DNA from: Actinotalea soli
Lineage (GTDB): Bacteria; Actinomycetota; Actinomycetes; Actinomycetales; Cellulomonadaceae
Length of the DNA: 64,000 bases
Assembly (NCBI RefSeq): GCF_017565425.1
Contig: NZ_JAGEMK010000002.1
Span: forward strand, 372,001 to 436,000
Direction of reading: 5' to 3'
Shown: one piece after another, positions 42,190-50,833 of the stretch
Layout: each line of letters starts with the position of its first letter
Numbering within the stretch: the first letter of the stretch is position 1
The notes under the pieces: generated by a model
Told to the model about the DNA's origin: nothing
What the model saw: only the letters and a program-made list of their open reading frames with translations
Database searches by the model: none
Program-made: the position numbers and the translations under genes

Positions 42190-43902
42190 ATGCCGGTCTC
42201 ACGTCGCGTCGTCGCGCTCGCTGCCCTCGCCACCCTCGTCCTGTCCGGGGTTCCCGTCGCGACGGTGCAGCCTGCGTCGGCAGCGCCCAGCAACAAGGTG
42301 ACGATCTGCCACCGCACCCACTCCGTCAGCAACCCGTATCGCCGGATCACGGTGGCGAAGTCGGCGGCCGACGGTCGGCAGAACGGTGACCACATGTACC
42401 ACACCGGTGAACCGTTCAACCCGTCCGTCGCCTACTCCGGGAACACCAAGCGGTGGGGGGACATCATCCGACCGCTGGTGCAGGGGAACATCAGCCACGC
42501 CGGTCTCAACTGGCCGGCAGGGGCCTCGACCATCGAGCAGGCACTGGCCGGGAACGGGCTCGCGCCGACGCACTGCCGAGGGATGACCGCGCAGAAGTTC
42601 TACAACGTCGAGGCCGACGCCGGAGTGCCGCACGCCGAGATCATCGCCGACCTGCAGGAGCAGGGCACGCTCGACGACCCGCCCTCGACGGCTCTCGCTG
42701 CGATGACCTACGACCCCACGCTGGGACCCGACGACGGGTACATCACCGTCGTCGAGGAGACCGGCGCGGACACGCCTGACCCGGACCCGAGCCCGGCCCC
42801 GAGCCCGGCGCCCGAGCCGAGCCCGGTGCCTGACCCGGCCCCGGTGCCTGACCCGGCCCCGGTGCCTGACCCGAGCCCGGTGCCTGACCCGGCCCCGGTC
42901 CCCGACCCGGCCCCGGTCCCCGACCCGGACCCGACCTCGCCCCCGACTCCGGACCCGACGCCGACCTCACCCCCGACCCCCACGCCGACCCCGACCCCCA
43001 CGTCGCCTCCGACGCCTACCCCCACTCCGCCCCCTGCGCCGGCGGTGACGCAGGTCATCGACGGCTCGGTCTGGCTGGACCTGGACCGTGACGGGGTTCG
43101 CGGCGGCCGGGAACCGGGCTTCCCGGGGGTGCGGGTGCAGCTCTTCCGGCTCGACCGCGGCCTGGCGGGCCTTCCTCGTGGGGGCGCTGGTCTGGGGCGC
43201 GTCGCGACCCAGGCGCCGCGTTCCGGGCGCCCGACGGCCATCGCGACGCGGACCACGGACGCCTCGGGTGCGTTCTCGTTCGGCGCGATGCCCGCGGGCG
43301 AGTACCGCGTCGTCGCCACCCAGCCGCAAGGACTGAGCGTCACCTGGGACTCGGAGGGTGCGGCCGACGCCTCCGCGGACCTGTCGCTGCTCGAGGGCAC
43401 CGGCCAGCAGGCCCACGTCGGGCTCGCAGGTGACAGCTCGATGCAGGTCGACGTCCGGCTGCCGAGCGGTGCGCCCGTGAACGGCGACGTGGTGCTGCGG
43501 TGGGCCGGCGTGGACGGCGTCCTCGGGACCGACGACGACATCCTCGTCGTCGCGACGGTCGTCGACGGACGGCTCGTGGTCGCCGGCCTCCCGAACGGGT
43601 CCTACGTCCTCGAGCTGCCCGACGGCACGCAGAGCTCCTCCGTGTTCACCCTGGAGCCGGGGGCGGCCTACACGACCGCTGTCGTCCTTGACGCGGTCAC
43701 CACCCTGCCGACGCTCGTCGCCGCCGCGGTCGTCCCCGCTGCTCGAGCACTGGCCGTGACAGGCGCGGACCCCGGTCCCGTGGGCGGGCTCGCTGGCGGG
43801 CTCGTCGTGGTCGGCGCGGTGCTCCTGCTCGTCTCCCGGCGGCGCCGCTCGGTCCTTGGGCTCGCCGGTCGCGGTGCGGACGGTGCGCCGGGCGGTCGGT
43901 GA
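42190..43902 (+). CDS. Secreted surface protein with SdrD-B-type domain and LAxTG anchor
   Basis: The 570-residue protein has an N-terminal signal peptide (VVALAALATLVLSGV, cleavage near ASAA). A Cys-containing domain of about 160 residues follows (KVTICHRTHSVSNPYRRI), then a long Asp-Pro/Ser-Pro repeat linker of the PDPAPV type (about residues 198-280). An SdrD-B-like beta domain begins SVWLDLDRDGVRGG, and further beta domains follow. The C-terminus is LAVTG (residues 521-525), a hydrophobic span and RRRR: the LAxTG signal of class E sortases in actinobacteria. It should be covalently linked to the cell wall or to pili. No sortase gene is in the window. AGGA lies eight bases before the ATG. 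Confidence 0.9.
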   Translation: MPVSRRVVALAALATLVLSGVPVATVQPASAAPSNKVTICHRTHSVSNPYRRITVAKSAADGRQNGDHMYHTGEPFNPSVAYSGNTKRWGDIIRPLVQGNISHAGLNWPAGASTIEQALAGNGLAPTHCRGMTAQKFYNVEADAGVPHAEIIADLQEQGTLDDPPSTALAAMTYDPTLGPDDGYITVVEETGADTPDPDPSPAPSPAPEPSPVPDPAPVPDPAPVPDPSPVPDPAPVPDPAPVPDPDPTSPPTPDPTPTSPPTPTPTPTPTSPPTPTPTPPPAPAVTQVIDGSVWLDLDRDGVRGGREPGFPGVRVQLFRLDRGLAGLPRGGAGLGRVATQAPRSGRPTAIATRTTDASGAFSFGAMPAGEYRVVATQPQGLSVTWDSEGAADASADLSLLEGTGQQAHVGLAGDSSMQVDVRLPSGAPVNGDVVLRWAGVDGVLGTDDDILVVATVVDGRLVVAGLPNGSYVLELPDGTQSSSVFTLEPGAAYTTAVVLDAVTTLPTLVAAAVVPAARALAVTGADPGPVGGLAGGLVVVGAVLLLVSRRRRSVLGLAGRGADGAPGGR

Positions 43903-43967
43903 GCGGCGGTCGGTGAGCAGGCGGTCCTCACCGCGCTCGACCAGCCTCGTCCCGCCCGGGCGGGGGG

Positions 43968-45140
43968 TCACGACGCCGGGGGCGGGCTCATCTGCTCGTG
44001 GAGGGTCTCGAGGTCGTCGATGAGGGCCTCGATGCGGTCACGCTCGGCGGCGATGGCCGCGTCCTCGACGTCGAGGTCGGCCCCGCGGGAGGTCAGGGCG
44101 GCCTCGTCGCGAGCGAGGAGGTCGGCGGCCGAGGCGAGGGTGGTCGCGGCCGGGGCCATGGGCAGCTCGGTGCCGTCCCACCACGTCCAGGACAGCTCCA
44201 ACCGCTGCTGCTCCTCATGGGGGAGCGCCGCGACGTCGGTCGTCTGCTCCTGGTGCGCCTGGCGGTAGTAGTCCACCGCGGCGAGGTCGGTGTCGAGCTC
44301 GGCGCGCTGCTGCGCCGCCGCCTGCCGGCGCTCGGCGAGGTCCGCCTGGGCGGCGCGGATCTCCTCGGTGGTCTCGGTCAGGGTGGTGCGCCACCCGGTG
44401 TGCACGGCGACCAGGGCGGCGCGGTCGGCGACGAACCGTGCATAGGTGCGCTCGAGCTGGGGGGCGAGCCCGCCGTCGCGCCACACCTGGGTGCCGACGT
44501 AGGCGAACATCTCGGTCGGGCGGTGCTCGGCGGAGGAGCCCACCGACCCCGCGACCTGCTCGTGGATGAGGGCGTCCTCCGGCAGCGCGGCCAGCTCGGC
44601 CTCGAGCAGGCCCGTCAGCTTCTGCTGCGCGTCCTCCTCGAGCTCCTCCCAGGCTGCGTGCAGGGTCTCGTGGGCGACGGTCTCGACGAGGAACCCGCGC
44701 AGGCGCGGGTCGGTCGGGGCGTAGGCGAGGATCTCGCCCGTCCCGGTGTTGAAGCAGCCCACCGCCCCGGTGATGACCCGTGCGCGGTGCTGCTCGCAGC
44801 GGCCGGCGAACTCCGCCGCGCCGAGGACCTGCGGCTGCGCCCGGTACAGCAGCTCGCGTCCTTCCGCGGCGAGATGGGCCTCGTCGGCGAGGGCGACCAC
44901 CTCGGCGGTCGGCGGCACGACGACGCTCGGCTGCTCGATCGTCTCGGCCCAGGGAGCGCCCGCGAACATGATCCCGAGGCCGGTCCCGGTCCGCTCCACG
45001 CTCCACGAGCTCGCCGCGCCGGCGGTCGCTACGGCGACGGTGGCCAGGCCGAGCGCCCCGAAGGCCTTGGTGGAGAGGCGCCCCGGGGTGCGTCGTGGCT
45101 GGGCGTCGGCGGACCGGCGTCCGGCATCACGGCGCGACAT
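43968..45140 (-). CDS. Membrane-anchored protein with HExxH metalloprotease motif
   Basis: The 390-residue protein has an N-terminal span after a basic tail (residues about 28-45, AFGALGLATVAVATAGAA). The main domain contains HETLH (residues 157-161) in VETVAHETLHAAWEELEED and a glutamate at residue 210 in EHRPTEMFAYV, the arrangement H157, H161, E210 of gluzincin-like zinc peptidases. The C-terminal part (residues about 225-390) is a long helical region rich in Ala/Glu/Arg. I recognise no specific family. It is likely an extracytoplasmic protease or a degenerate relative. A GTG start seven codons upstream (45161) is possible. Confidence 0.7.
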   Translation of the reverse strand: MSRRDAGRRSADAQPRRTPGRLSTKAFGALGLATVAVATAGAASSWSVERTGTGLGIMFAGAPWAETIEQPSVVVPPTAEVVALADEAHLAAEGRELLYRAQPQVLGAAEFAGRCEQHRARVITGAVGCFNTGTGEILAYAPTDPRLRGFLVETVAHETLHAAWEELEEDAQQKLTGLLEAELAALPEDALIHEQVAGSVGSSAEHRPTEMFAYVGTQVWRDGGLAPQLERTYARFVADRAALVAVHTGWRTTLTETTEEIRAAQADLAERRQAAAQQRAELDTDLAAVDYYRQAHQEQTTDVAALPHEEQQRLELSWTWWDGTELPMAPAATTLASAADLLARDEAALTSRGADLDVEDAAIAAERDRIEALIDDLETLHEQMSPPPAS

Positions 45141-45296
45141 GTCGCGGGGGTGGGTGGGCACGAGAGGCGCATCGACCGTCGCGGGCGGTGATCAAGGGCT
45201 CGGCCCCCGATTCCACCCGTTCGCCGTGAGGGCGGGGCGCACAGCGCGCGACGAGCGAGGCGGCGGAGGCGGGCACTGCCGGCTCGGCGGCCGCGG

Positions 45297-45671
45297 TCAT
45301 GGCACGAGGGTGAAGGCCTGCGCGGTCCCGGTGAGGGTGAGCAGGTCGTGCATGGACGGGGGCACGTGCAGCAGCCGCGGCGGCTCGGCGGCCACGTTCG
45401 CCAACCACAGCAGCGCGCTCAGGCCGCTCGAGTCGATGAACGCGACGCCGGTGCAGTCCACCTCGACGGGCAGGGCGAGGTGCGCCGCGCCGTCGAGGGC
45501 GTCAGAGAGCGGCTCCTTGACGGTGGTGTCGATCTCACCGCGCAGGACGACGTGGACCCGTTCGTCCTGCACCTCGAGCCTGACGCTGCCGTGCGGCGTG
45601 CTCGGCGGCGGCGCAGGCATGAGAGGCGGTGCGGCTGGTGTCGCGCCAGCATCGATCGGGTGCAGCTCCAC
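45297..45671 (-). CDS. STAS-domain anti-sigma factor antagonist
   Basis: The 124-residue protein is a STAS domain with VHVVLRGEIDTTVKEPL at the start and DCTGVAFIDSSGLSALLWL, the serine of DSSGL being the phosphorylation site. A short Pro-rich segment precedes the domain. GTG at 45671 has AAAGGGG seven bases upstream, which is the best signal, although an internal ATG before the domain is possible. As with the first STAS gene in this window, no kinase is adjacent; the RsbW-like protein at 19618-20127 is the nearest candidate partner. Confidence 0.87.
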   Translation of the reverse strand: MELHPIDAGATPAAPPLMPAPPPSTPHGSVRLEVQDERVHVVLRGEIDTTVKEPLSDALDGAAHLALPVEVDCTGVAFIDSSGLSALLWLANVAAEPPRLLHVPPSMHDLLTLTGTAQAFTLVP

Positions 45672-45738
45672 GGCGGGCCCCTTTGCTCGCTCGAGTGCAG
45701 TGGGATGAGCGTAGGCGTGGGGGCCCAGGGCCGCCAGG

Positions 45739-46920
45739 TCAGCGACGGGAGGGGCGTGGCGGGGGAGGCGCGGCGGGCGGTGTGCGGCCCCGACGCCGCC
45801 GTCGGGCCGTGCCGTGCGGCCCTTCCGGGGAGATCCCGTCCAGCTCACGGCTGGCCGTGCGCAACGGCCCCCACCCCAGCAGGAACGAGAGCCACGCGAC
45901 GCCCATCGTGGACATCGCCACGGGCCCCAGGACGCGGACCTCACCCAGGGCGACGGCGACCACCAGGCCCACGACGACGGCGGCCTGGAGGGCGAGGAGG
46001 AGGACGGTGCCGGGGAACCGGCGCAGGGTCCGCCACGCGAGGAGCAGGATCGTGCGGTCCATCGGGCGCTGCCGGTGCCACGAGTGCAGCACGAGGGCGA
46101 GGCCGGCGAGGCTGGCGATCGCGGCGCCCCGGGTGGCCGTCGCCTGGGACTCGCCCAGGACGATCCCGGCGAGGACGAGCGGGGCGACCGTCGAGAGCAG
46201 CTGCAGGTAGATCAGACGCCGATGGGCCCTGCCGAGGCAGAACAGCGCCATCGGCCGGTTCCCCGCCCTGCCGGGGTCGAGGCGCATCGCGTCGGCCGCC
46301 GCGCCGAACCCCAGCCACCAGCGGTGCGCCTGGGTCCCTCGCGCGGCGAGCATCTGCAGCACCGCCGGGTCGCCCGGGGCGAGGGCGGCAGCCCGTCGCG
46401 CGGCACGGAGCATCGCGCGTCGGTCGGACCGTCGGTGGCTCAGGACGGAGGCGCTCGCGACCTCGAGGGTGACCTGGTCCTGCCCGGTGGGGTCGGCGAC
46501 CTCCGCAGCGACGGCCAGCTCGACGTGGGCCTCGTCGAGCCGGCCGAGGTCGCCCAGCGCGACGGCCAGCAGGCAGTGCACGGCGGGGTCGTCGGGCGCG
46601 AGCTCGGCGGCGCGACGGGCGCCTGCCTCGGCGCCGTGGTGATCGCCCAGCACCGAGCGGCAGCGGGCCCAGGTGATGGCCATCGCGGGGTCGTCCGGGG
46701 CGAGGCCCACCGCGCGGCCGACGACGTCGCTCGCAACCTGTGCCTCGCCGAGGCTGAGCCGCGCTCGGGCCAGCTCCACGAGGGCGTCGGTGTCGGTCGG
46801 TGCGGTCGCGAGGTGCCGCTCGAGCATCTCGATCCCGACGCGGGCCTGGCCGGCCTCGATCAGGGCGGCGGCCCGCTCGACCGGCGAGGCGTCCGCACCG
46901 GGCTGTCCGCCCGCACTCAC
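45739..46920 (-). CDS. TPR-repeat membrane protein coupled to an AAA+ ATPase
   Basis: The 393-residue protein has tetratricopeptide-like helical pairs over residues about 10-200 (units such as ALVELARARLSLGEAQVASD). About four spans follow from residue 230 (LIYLQLLSTVAPLVLAGIVL onward), and a short Arg/Pro-rich tail. TPR domains bind protein partners, so it could be a membrane receptor for the ATPase encoded just upstream, whose stop overlaps its GTG start (GTGA). The family is not recognised. No peptidase or substrate gene is linked. Confidence 0.7.
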   Translation of the reverse strand: MSAGGQPGADASPVERAAALIEAGQARVGIEMLERHLATAPTDTDALVELARARLSLGEAQVASDVVGRAVGLAPDDPAMAITWARCRSVLGDHHGAEAGARRAAELAPDDPAVHCLLAVALGDLGRLDEAHVELAVAAEVADPTGQDQVTLEVASASVLSHRRSDRRAMLRAARRAAALAPGDPAVLQMLAARGTQAHRWWLGFGAAADAMRLDPGRAGNRPMALFCLGRAHRRLIYLQLLSTVAPLVLAGIVLGESQATATRGAAIASLAGLALVLHSWHRQRPMDRTILLLAWRTLRRFPGTVLLLALQAAVVVGLVVAVALGEVRVLGPVAMSTMGVAWLSFLLGWGPLRTASRELDGISPEGPHGTARRRRRGRTPPAAPPPPRPSRR

Positions 46921-48140
46921 CACAGACGGTTCTTCTTGAGGTAGGCCTTGAGCTGGCGGAAGGTGCCGTCGTCGCTGCCGTAGGTCACGGCGGTGCGTGC
47001 GGTGTCGAACCACGCCCGGGTCGAGGGGGTGGTGACGTCGAGGGCCTGGTAGAGGTCCTGCATCCGGATGGGCCGGGCCTGGCCGGTGGTGAGCGAGTCG
47101 AGGAGGGCGTCCTGGGCGGCGACCTCGCACACGTACTGGATGTCCGCGCCGGAGAGCCCGTCGCTGCGCTGGGCGAGGGAGGGCAGGTGGATTCCCTCGA
47201 GGGGGCGGTCGCGCAGGTGGACGGCGAAGATCGCCTCTCGGGCGGGGGCGTCAGGGGGCAGCACGAGCAGGGTGCGGTCCAGGCGCCCGGGCCGTCGCAG
47301 GGCGGGGTCCACGTCCCAGGGCTGGTTGGTCGCGGCCAGGACGTAGACGCCCTCGTTCTCGGCCCCGACCCCGTCGAGCTCGGCGAGCAGCTGGTTGAGG
47401 GCGTTGCGCAGGCCCGGCGAGTGCCGCATCGTCGAGCGACGTCCACCGAGGCCGTCGATCTCGTCGAGGAACAGCACGCAGGGGGCGGCCGCGCGGGCCT
47501 TGCGGAAGTACTCGTGGATGAGCTTCTCGGAGGCGCCCATGTAGACGTCGAGCAGGTCGGCCGTGGTCGCGGTGAGGAAGGAGGCGCCCAGCTCGCCGGC
47601 CACCGCGCGGGCGAGGTACGTCTTGCCGCAGCCGGGCGGGCCGTACAGCAGCAGCCCGCCCTTGAGGCTCTTGCGGTAGAGGCGGGTGAGGGCGGGGTTC
47701 TTCATCGGGGCGAGGAAGGAGGCCATGAGGTGCTTCTTGACCTCCTCCAGGCCGCCGACGTCGGCGAGGGTGATGGTCGGGGCCTCGGCGTCGAGGTCGG
47801 GCGGGCCGGCGGGCGCCTCCTCGACGGGCAGGCGGGGATCCTCCTCGCTGACCTCGGCCGGGGGATCAGCAGGGGCCTCGTCGACGAAGGCGGGCTGGGG
47901 CCCGAGCTGGGCTGCGGCCGCCGACCAGTCGAAGGCCGTCTGCTCGGCGAGACGGGCGGTCAGGGCCGCGAGGTCTGGGTGGTCGGGCTGGGCGTGCCGC
48001 GCCTCCGTGAGGTGGTCGCGGGCTTCCTCGGCGCGGTTCGCGTCGAGCAGCAGCGCAGCCAGGTGGAGGCGGAGGTCGACGTCGGCGGGGCTGGCCTGCA
48101 CGGCGCGCTCGAGGGCGGCCAGCACGGGGTCGGGGCTCAT
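46917..48140 (-). CDS. AAA+ ATPase with N-terminal TPR-like region (CDC48/VPS4-type core)
   Basis: The 407-residue protein has two helical repeats at residues about 5-65, then an acidic Pro-rich linker and an AAA+ core. Walker A is GPPGCGKT (167-174), Walker B is VLFLDEIDG (222-230), sensor-1 is VLAATNQPWDVD, and the arginine fingers lie in LRRPGRLDR (282-290). The core looks like the CDC48/katanin/VPS4 group rather than the CbxX type of EccA. It would unfold or remodel partner proteins. GAGGAG lies five bases before the ATG. The next gene encodes a membrane TPR protein with an overlapping start. Confidence 0.9.
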   Translation of the reverse strand: MSPDPVLAALERAVQASPADVDLRLHLAALLLDANRAEEARDHLTEARHAQPDHPDLAALTARLAEQTAFDWSAAAAQLGPQPAFVDEAPADPPAEVSEEDPRLPVEEAPAGPPDLDAEAPTITLADVGGLEEVKKHLMASFLAPMKNPALTRLYRKSLKGGLLLYGPPGCGKTYLARAVAGELGASFLTATTADLLDVYMGASEKLIHEYFRKARAAAPCVLFLDEIDGLGGRRSTMRHSPGLRNALNQLLAELDGVGAENEGVYVLAATNQPWDVDPALRRPGRLDRTLLVLPPDAPAREAIFAVHLRDRPLEGIHLPSLAQRSDGLSGADIQYVCEVAAQDALLDSLTTGQARPIRMQDLYQALDVTTPSTRAWFDTARTAVTYGSDDGTFRQLKAYLKKNRLW

Positions 48141-48203
48141 CGGACTCCTCGTCGGGCTGGGCGAGGCACCATCGTAGGGCGGGGCCCTCGCCGACCCGCG
48201 GCG

Positions 48204-48223
48204 GGGGCCGGCCGGGGCCGGCC
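48204..48223. repeat. Tandem decamer GGGGCCGGCC x2
   Basis: The decamer is repeated exactly twice in the 99-bp divergent space between the ATPase gene and the plus-strand membrane-protein gene. It can also fold back on itself through its GGCCGGCC core. It may bind a regulator of both genes, or be a chance GC-rich repeat. Confidence 0.6.
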
Positions 48224-48239
48224 GGTACGGTGACCGACC

Positions 48240-49136
48240 GTGTCCACCCGCACCTCCTGGCTACCGACCTGGGTCCAGCCCCTCGCCGCGGCCCTGGTGA
48301 TCCTGCTCGGCCGCGCGGCGTACGAGGACTACCCGGCAGGTGAGTCGGGGGAGACGGTGCTCCTGGTCTTCCTCGGGCTGACCACGCTTCCGGGCCTGGT
48401 GGCCGCTGTCGTCGACGCGGTGCGCGCCGCGCGTCGCACCCCGCCGGGCACGAAGCCCGGCTACCAGCGCATGCTCGACACGGTGGCCCCGCGCGGGGAG
48501 ACCCCGGTGATGCCCGCATCGGTGGCCGCGGACGTCGCGACGCGGGTGATCACCTGGGGCCTGGCCCAGGCAGGGTTGTCTCTCGCCCTCGGCCTGCTCC
48601 TCATGCCGCTCCCTGGGGACGAGGGCTGGCGCACGCTCGCGCTCTTCCCCGCCGTCGGAGGGGTCGTCGCCGCCCTGGTGGTGCTGCTGGGCGGGATCCT
48701 GTGGCTCGGGGTGATGGTGCTGGTCATGGCGACGCGGTCGGGCGGGGACGAGCCGCTCGTCGACGTCCCCGCCGCGCCCGAGGAGATGAACCAGCGCCGC
48801 CCCGTGGTCTTCCGCGCCATGCTCGTGGCCCTCGGCACCTCGTTGATCGGCACGGCGACCTTCGGTGTCCCGTACATCGTCCTGACCTGGGACGACGCCG
48901 TCTACCTGCCGCGGGGCGTCTGGAGCGCCGTCCTCCTCGGTGAGGACGCCATGCAGGTCGAGGATGCCTTCGTGGGGTGGGTCTGGTCCTTGCGGGTCAC
49001 CGTCGCGATGATGCTCGGCGGGCTTGCTGTCGTCGTCGTGCTGTCGCCCGTCGCCTTCTGGTGGATGGTGCTCCGGCCGAGGCGCGCGGGCTCTGCGCGG
49101 GACGGCACAGCGCCGGACGGCCCGGCCCCGGACTGA
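48240..49136 (+). CDS. Hypothetical six-span membrane protein
   Basis: The 298-residue protein has spans at about 10-28, 40-58, 103-125, 138-165 (VVAALVVLLGGILWLGVMVL), 190-213 and 253-275, and a short cytosolic tail rich in Arg, Asp and Pro. Between the second and third spans lies a soluble loop with TKPGYQRMLDTVAPRGETPV. I do not recognise a family. The GTG start has a plausible GGTACGGTGA region upstream but no strong Shine-Dalgarno sequence. It is divergent from the TPR/AAA+ pair and convergent with the OsmC gene, and stands alone. Confidence 0.65.
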   Translation: MSTRTSWLPTWVQPLAAALVILLGRAAYEDYPAGESGETVLLVFLGLTTLPGLVAAVVDAVRAARRTPPGTKPGYQRMLDTVAPRGETPVMPASVAADVATRVITWGLAQAGLSLALGLLLMPLPGDEGWRTLALFPAVGGVVAALVVLLGGILWLGVMVLVMATRSGGDEPLVDVPAAPEEMNQRRPVVFRAMLVALGTSLIGTATFGVPYIVLTWDDAVYLPRGVWSAVLLGEDAMQVEDAFVGWVWSLRVTVAMMLGGLAVVVVLSPVAFWWMVLRPRRAGSARDGTAPDGPAPD

Positions 49137-49150
49137 CCGAGGCCGGGCCG
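49118..49150. terminator. Hairpin spanning the stop codon of the six-span protein gene
   Basis: CGGCCCGGCC (49118-49127) pairs perfectly with GGCCGGGCCG (49141-49150), leaving a 13-base loop that contains the TGA stop. It lies between the converging 48240-49136 and OsmC genes, so it can serve both. Confidence 0.6.
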
Positions 49151-49168
49151 AGGAGGCTGGACGAGGGA

Positions 49169-49738
49169 TCAGGCGGGGGCCGAGGTCACCCTGGTGGTCA
49201 CCGGCGTGGTGCCGGTGAACAGGTCCAGCACGGGGCAGTGCTCGTCGACGGCGCGGTGCAGCTCCGCGTAGCGCTCGGCGCTCTCCGGCCCGGTCAGCCG
49301 CACGTCCAGGCGGATCTCGCCGAAGCCCGGGCGCACGCCCTCCTCGAGGCCGAAGAACCCGCGCACGTCGAGGTCCCCCACCGCCTCGATCTGGACGTCC
49401 TCGAGCTGGATGCCCAGGCGCGTAGCCCAGAACCGGTAGGTCACCACCTGGCAGCCGATCAGCGCCCCGAGGGCGTACTCGACCGGGTTGGTGGCCGAGT
49501 CGTCCCCACCCAGGGAGGCGGGCTCGTCGACGACGAAGGTGTGCTGGCGGGTGCGGACGTCGGTCGCGACCGAGCCGGTGGCGGTACCGCTCGCGCTGAA
49601 CTGGACGGCGGCGCGGGTCGGGTCCTCACCCACGGCGCTCGTCGTGGCGGAGAGGATCGCACCGAGGGTCTGCTCACGGTGCTCCGCGAGGGCGGCGGCG
49701 GTCTGGGTGGTCTGCGGGGTGGATGCGGTGGTGGTCAT
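49169..49738 (-). CDS. OsmC/Ohr-family protein
   Basis: The 189-residue protein has the OsmC fold with its two reactive cysteines: ALGALIGCQVVTYRFWA (first Cys on the central helix) and DEHCPVLDLF (second Cys). Such proteins detoxify organic or other peroxides through the Cys pair, with the protein active as a dimer. The N-terminal 30 residues are a Thr/Gln-rich extension. AGGAG lies eight bases before the ATG. The loop containing GGDDSATNPVEY is the conserved substrate-binding segment. The gene is not clearly part of an operon; its end faces the plus-strand membrane-protein gene. Confidence 0.9.
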   Translation of the reverse strand: MTTTASTPQTTQTAAALAEHREQTLGAILSATTSAVGEDPTRAAVQFSASGTATGSVATDVRTRQHTFVVDEPASLGGDDSATNPVEYALGALIGCQVVTYRFWATRLGIQLEDVQIEAVGDLDVRGFFGLEEGVRPGFGEIRLDVRLTGPESAERYAELHRAVDEHCPVLDLFTGTTPVTTRVTSAPA

Positions 49739-50062
49739 GGGAGTGCTCCTGCGTTCGACGGGCCCCGCACGGTGGTCCGTGCCGGGTGGGGGCGTCGACG
49801 GCGCGACGTCGGGTCGGCCGTCGTGGAGCGGGCGCGACCGTGGCTCAGGGAGCATGCCCACGCGCACCGACCGGCCGGCGGGCAGCCGGACGGTGGGGTG
49901 GGGCGTGGGACGGCGCGCGCCCTACGGCATTCGGCGTCGGAGCGAGGCACGGGCAGGGGTGAGCGCTGCGCTCACGATCGCCTCACGTGCCATGCGCACG
50001 ATGGAACCAGGGTGGCGGGCTGAGCCCAACCCCTCGTCCAGCCGCCGAGACGAGAGCCGTCG
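49739..50062. other. Intergenic stretch of 324 bp with a short hairpin
   Basis: No gene with a ribosome binding site is visible. A perfect hairpin GTGAGCG-CTG-CGCTCAC occupies 49959-49975. It is placed to end the minus-strand operon that stops at 50063, or to regulate the OsmC gene downstream. The rest is GC-rich DNA with short non-coding frames on both strands. Confidence 0.6.
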
Positions 50063-50833
50063 TCACAGGGTGCAGGCGTGGGCGCAGCGGATGAGCTCGG
50101 CCCACACCACGCTCGAGTGCGCGGCGTCGAGGTGGATGTCGCCGGGGGTCTCGGCGGGCCGCACCTCGACCATGCCGGTGCGGGTGGTGCGGAGCATCTC
50201 CCGGACGGTCGGTCCGGCGGTGACGCGCAACGTCCACCGGGTCCACGTCTGGTTCCACACGTGGCGCAGGTGCGGGTCTGCGTCGGGCGGTGGCGGGGCC
50301 GTGGGCGACCGGAGCCGGTCGTCGAGGTAGTGGCGGGGGAACGTCGCCGGCTCGGTGGCCAGGCTCCACGCCGGTCGGAGCCCGATCCACGCTGCGAGCA
50401 CCCCGGGCACCTGCGCGGCGTCGACCACGTCGACGAACGGGTCGACGTCGTACCGCTGGCCCCTGGGCTGAGGGGCCAGGGGGGAGGGGGTGGCGAGCAC
50501 TGCGGCGTAGCCCTCGCGGAACGAGGCCTCGAGGTGTCCGGCCTGGCCGTCCGCGGTGGTCGCGTCGACCCGCAGGCGGTGGTCGGGGCTGCGGTGCAGC
50601 CGGGACAGGTGCTGCCCGATCGGGGTGAGGGCACCGCTGCGCTGCGCGAGGCCGGCCTCGACCAGTGCCGGTGGGGTGCGGCGCAGGCGCAGCGTCGGGC
50701 CCAGCTGGTCGAGGAGCTCGGCCGGGACCTGGACCCCGCTCGGTGCGAAGGGTCGCTCGGGAAGGATCTCGACGAGGTCCTCGACGGGTTCGTCGACCTC
50801 CAGGAGGTAGGTGTCGAGGGGGACCTCGCTCAT
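50063..50833 (-). CDS. Hypothetical protein, possibly EspG-like secretion chaperone
   Basis: The 256-residue protein is soluble, without signal or spans, with mixed alpha/beta character (DTYLLEVDEPVEDLVEILPE, then RVDATTADGQAGHLEASFRE and WTRWTLRVTAGPTVREMLRT). The layout and the position at the end of a WXG-type operon suggest an EspG-type chaperone that binds secreted substrates, but no diagnostic motif is visible. It could as well be an uncharacterised cytosolic protein. The start overlaps the upstream PsbP/LpqN-like gene by four bases (ATGA), with GAGGGAG before the ATG, so it is clearly in the operon. Confidence 0.55.
   Translation of the reverse strand: MSEVPLDTYLLEVDEPVEDLVEILPERPFAPSGVQVPAELLDQLGPTLRLRRTPPALVEAGLAQRSGALTPIGQHLSRLHRSPDHRLRVDATTADGQAGHLEASFREGYAAVLATPSPLAPQPRGQRYDVDPFVDVVDAAQVPGVLAAWIGLRPAWSLATEPATFPRHYLDDRLRSPTAPPPPDADPHLRHVWNQTWTRWTLRVTAGPTVREMLRTTRTGMVEVRPAETPGDIHLDAAHSSVVWAELIRCAHACTL

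Noticed and set aside
42780-43040. Repetitive DNA that at first looked like a repeat array or CRISPR
   Set aside because: The repeats are in frame and encode the Pro/Asp stalk of the surface protein; spacers are not of constant length and no cas gene is near.
46917-48140. Assignment of the AAA+ protein as EccA of a type VII system
   Set aside because: It has a TPR-like head, but the ATPase core motifs resemble CDC48/VPS4 rather than the CbxX-type core of EccA, and the length is shorter.
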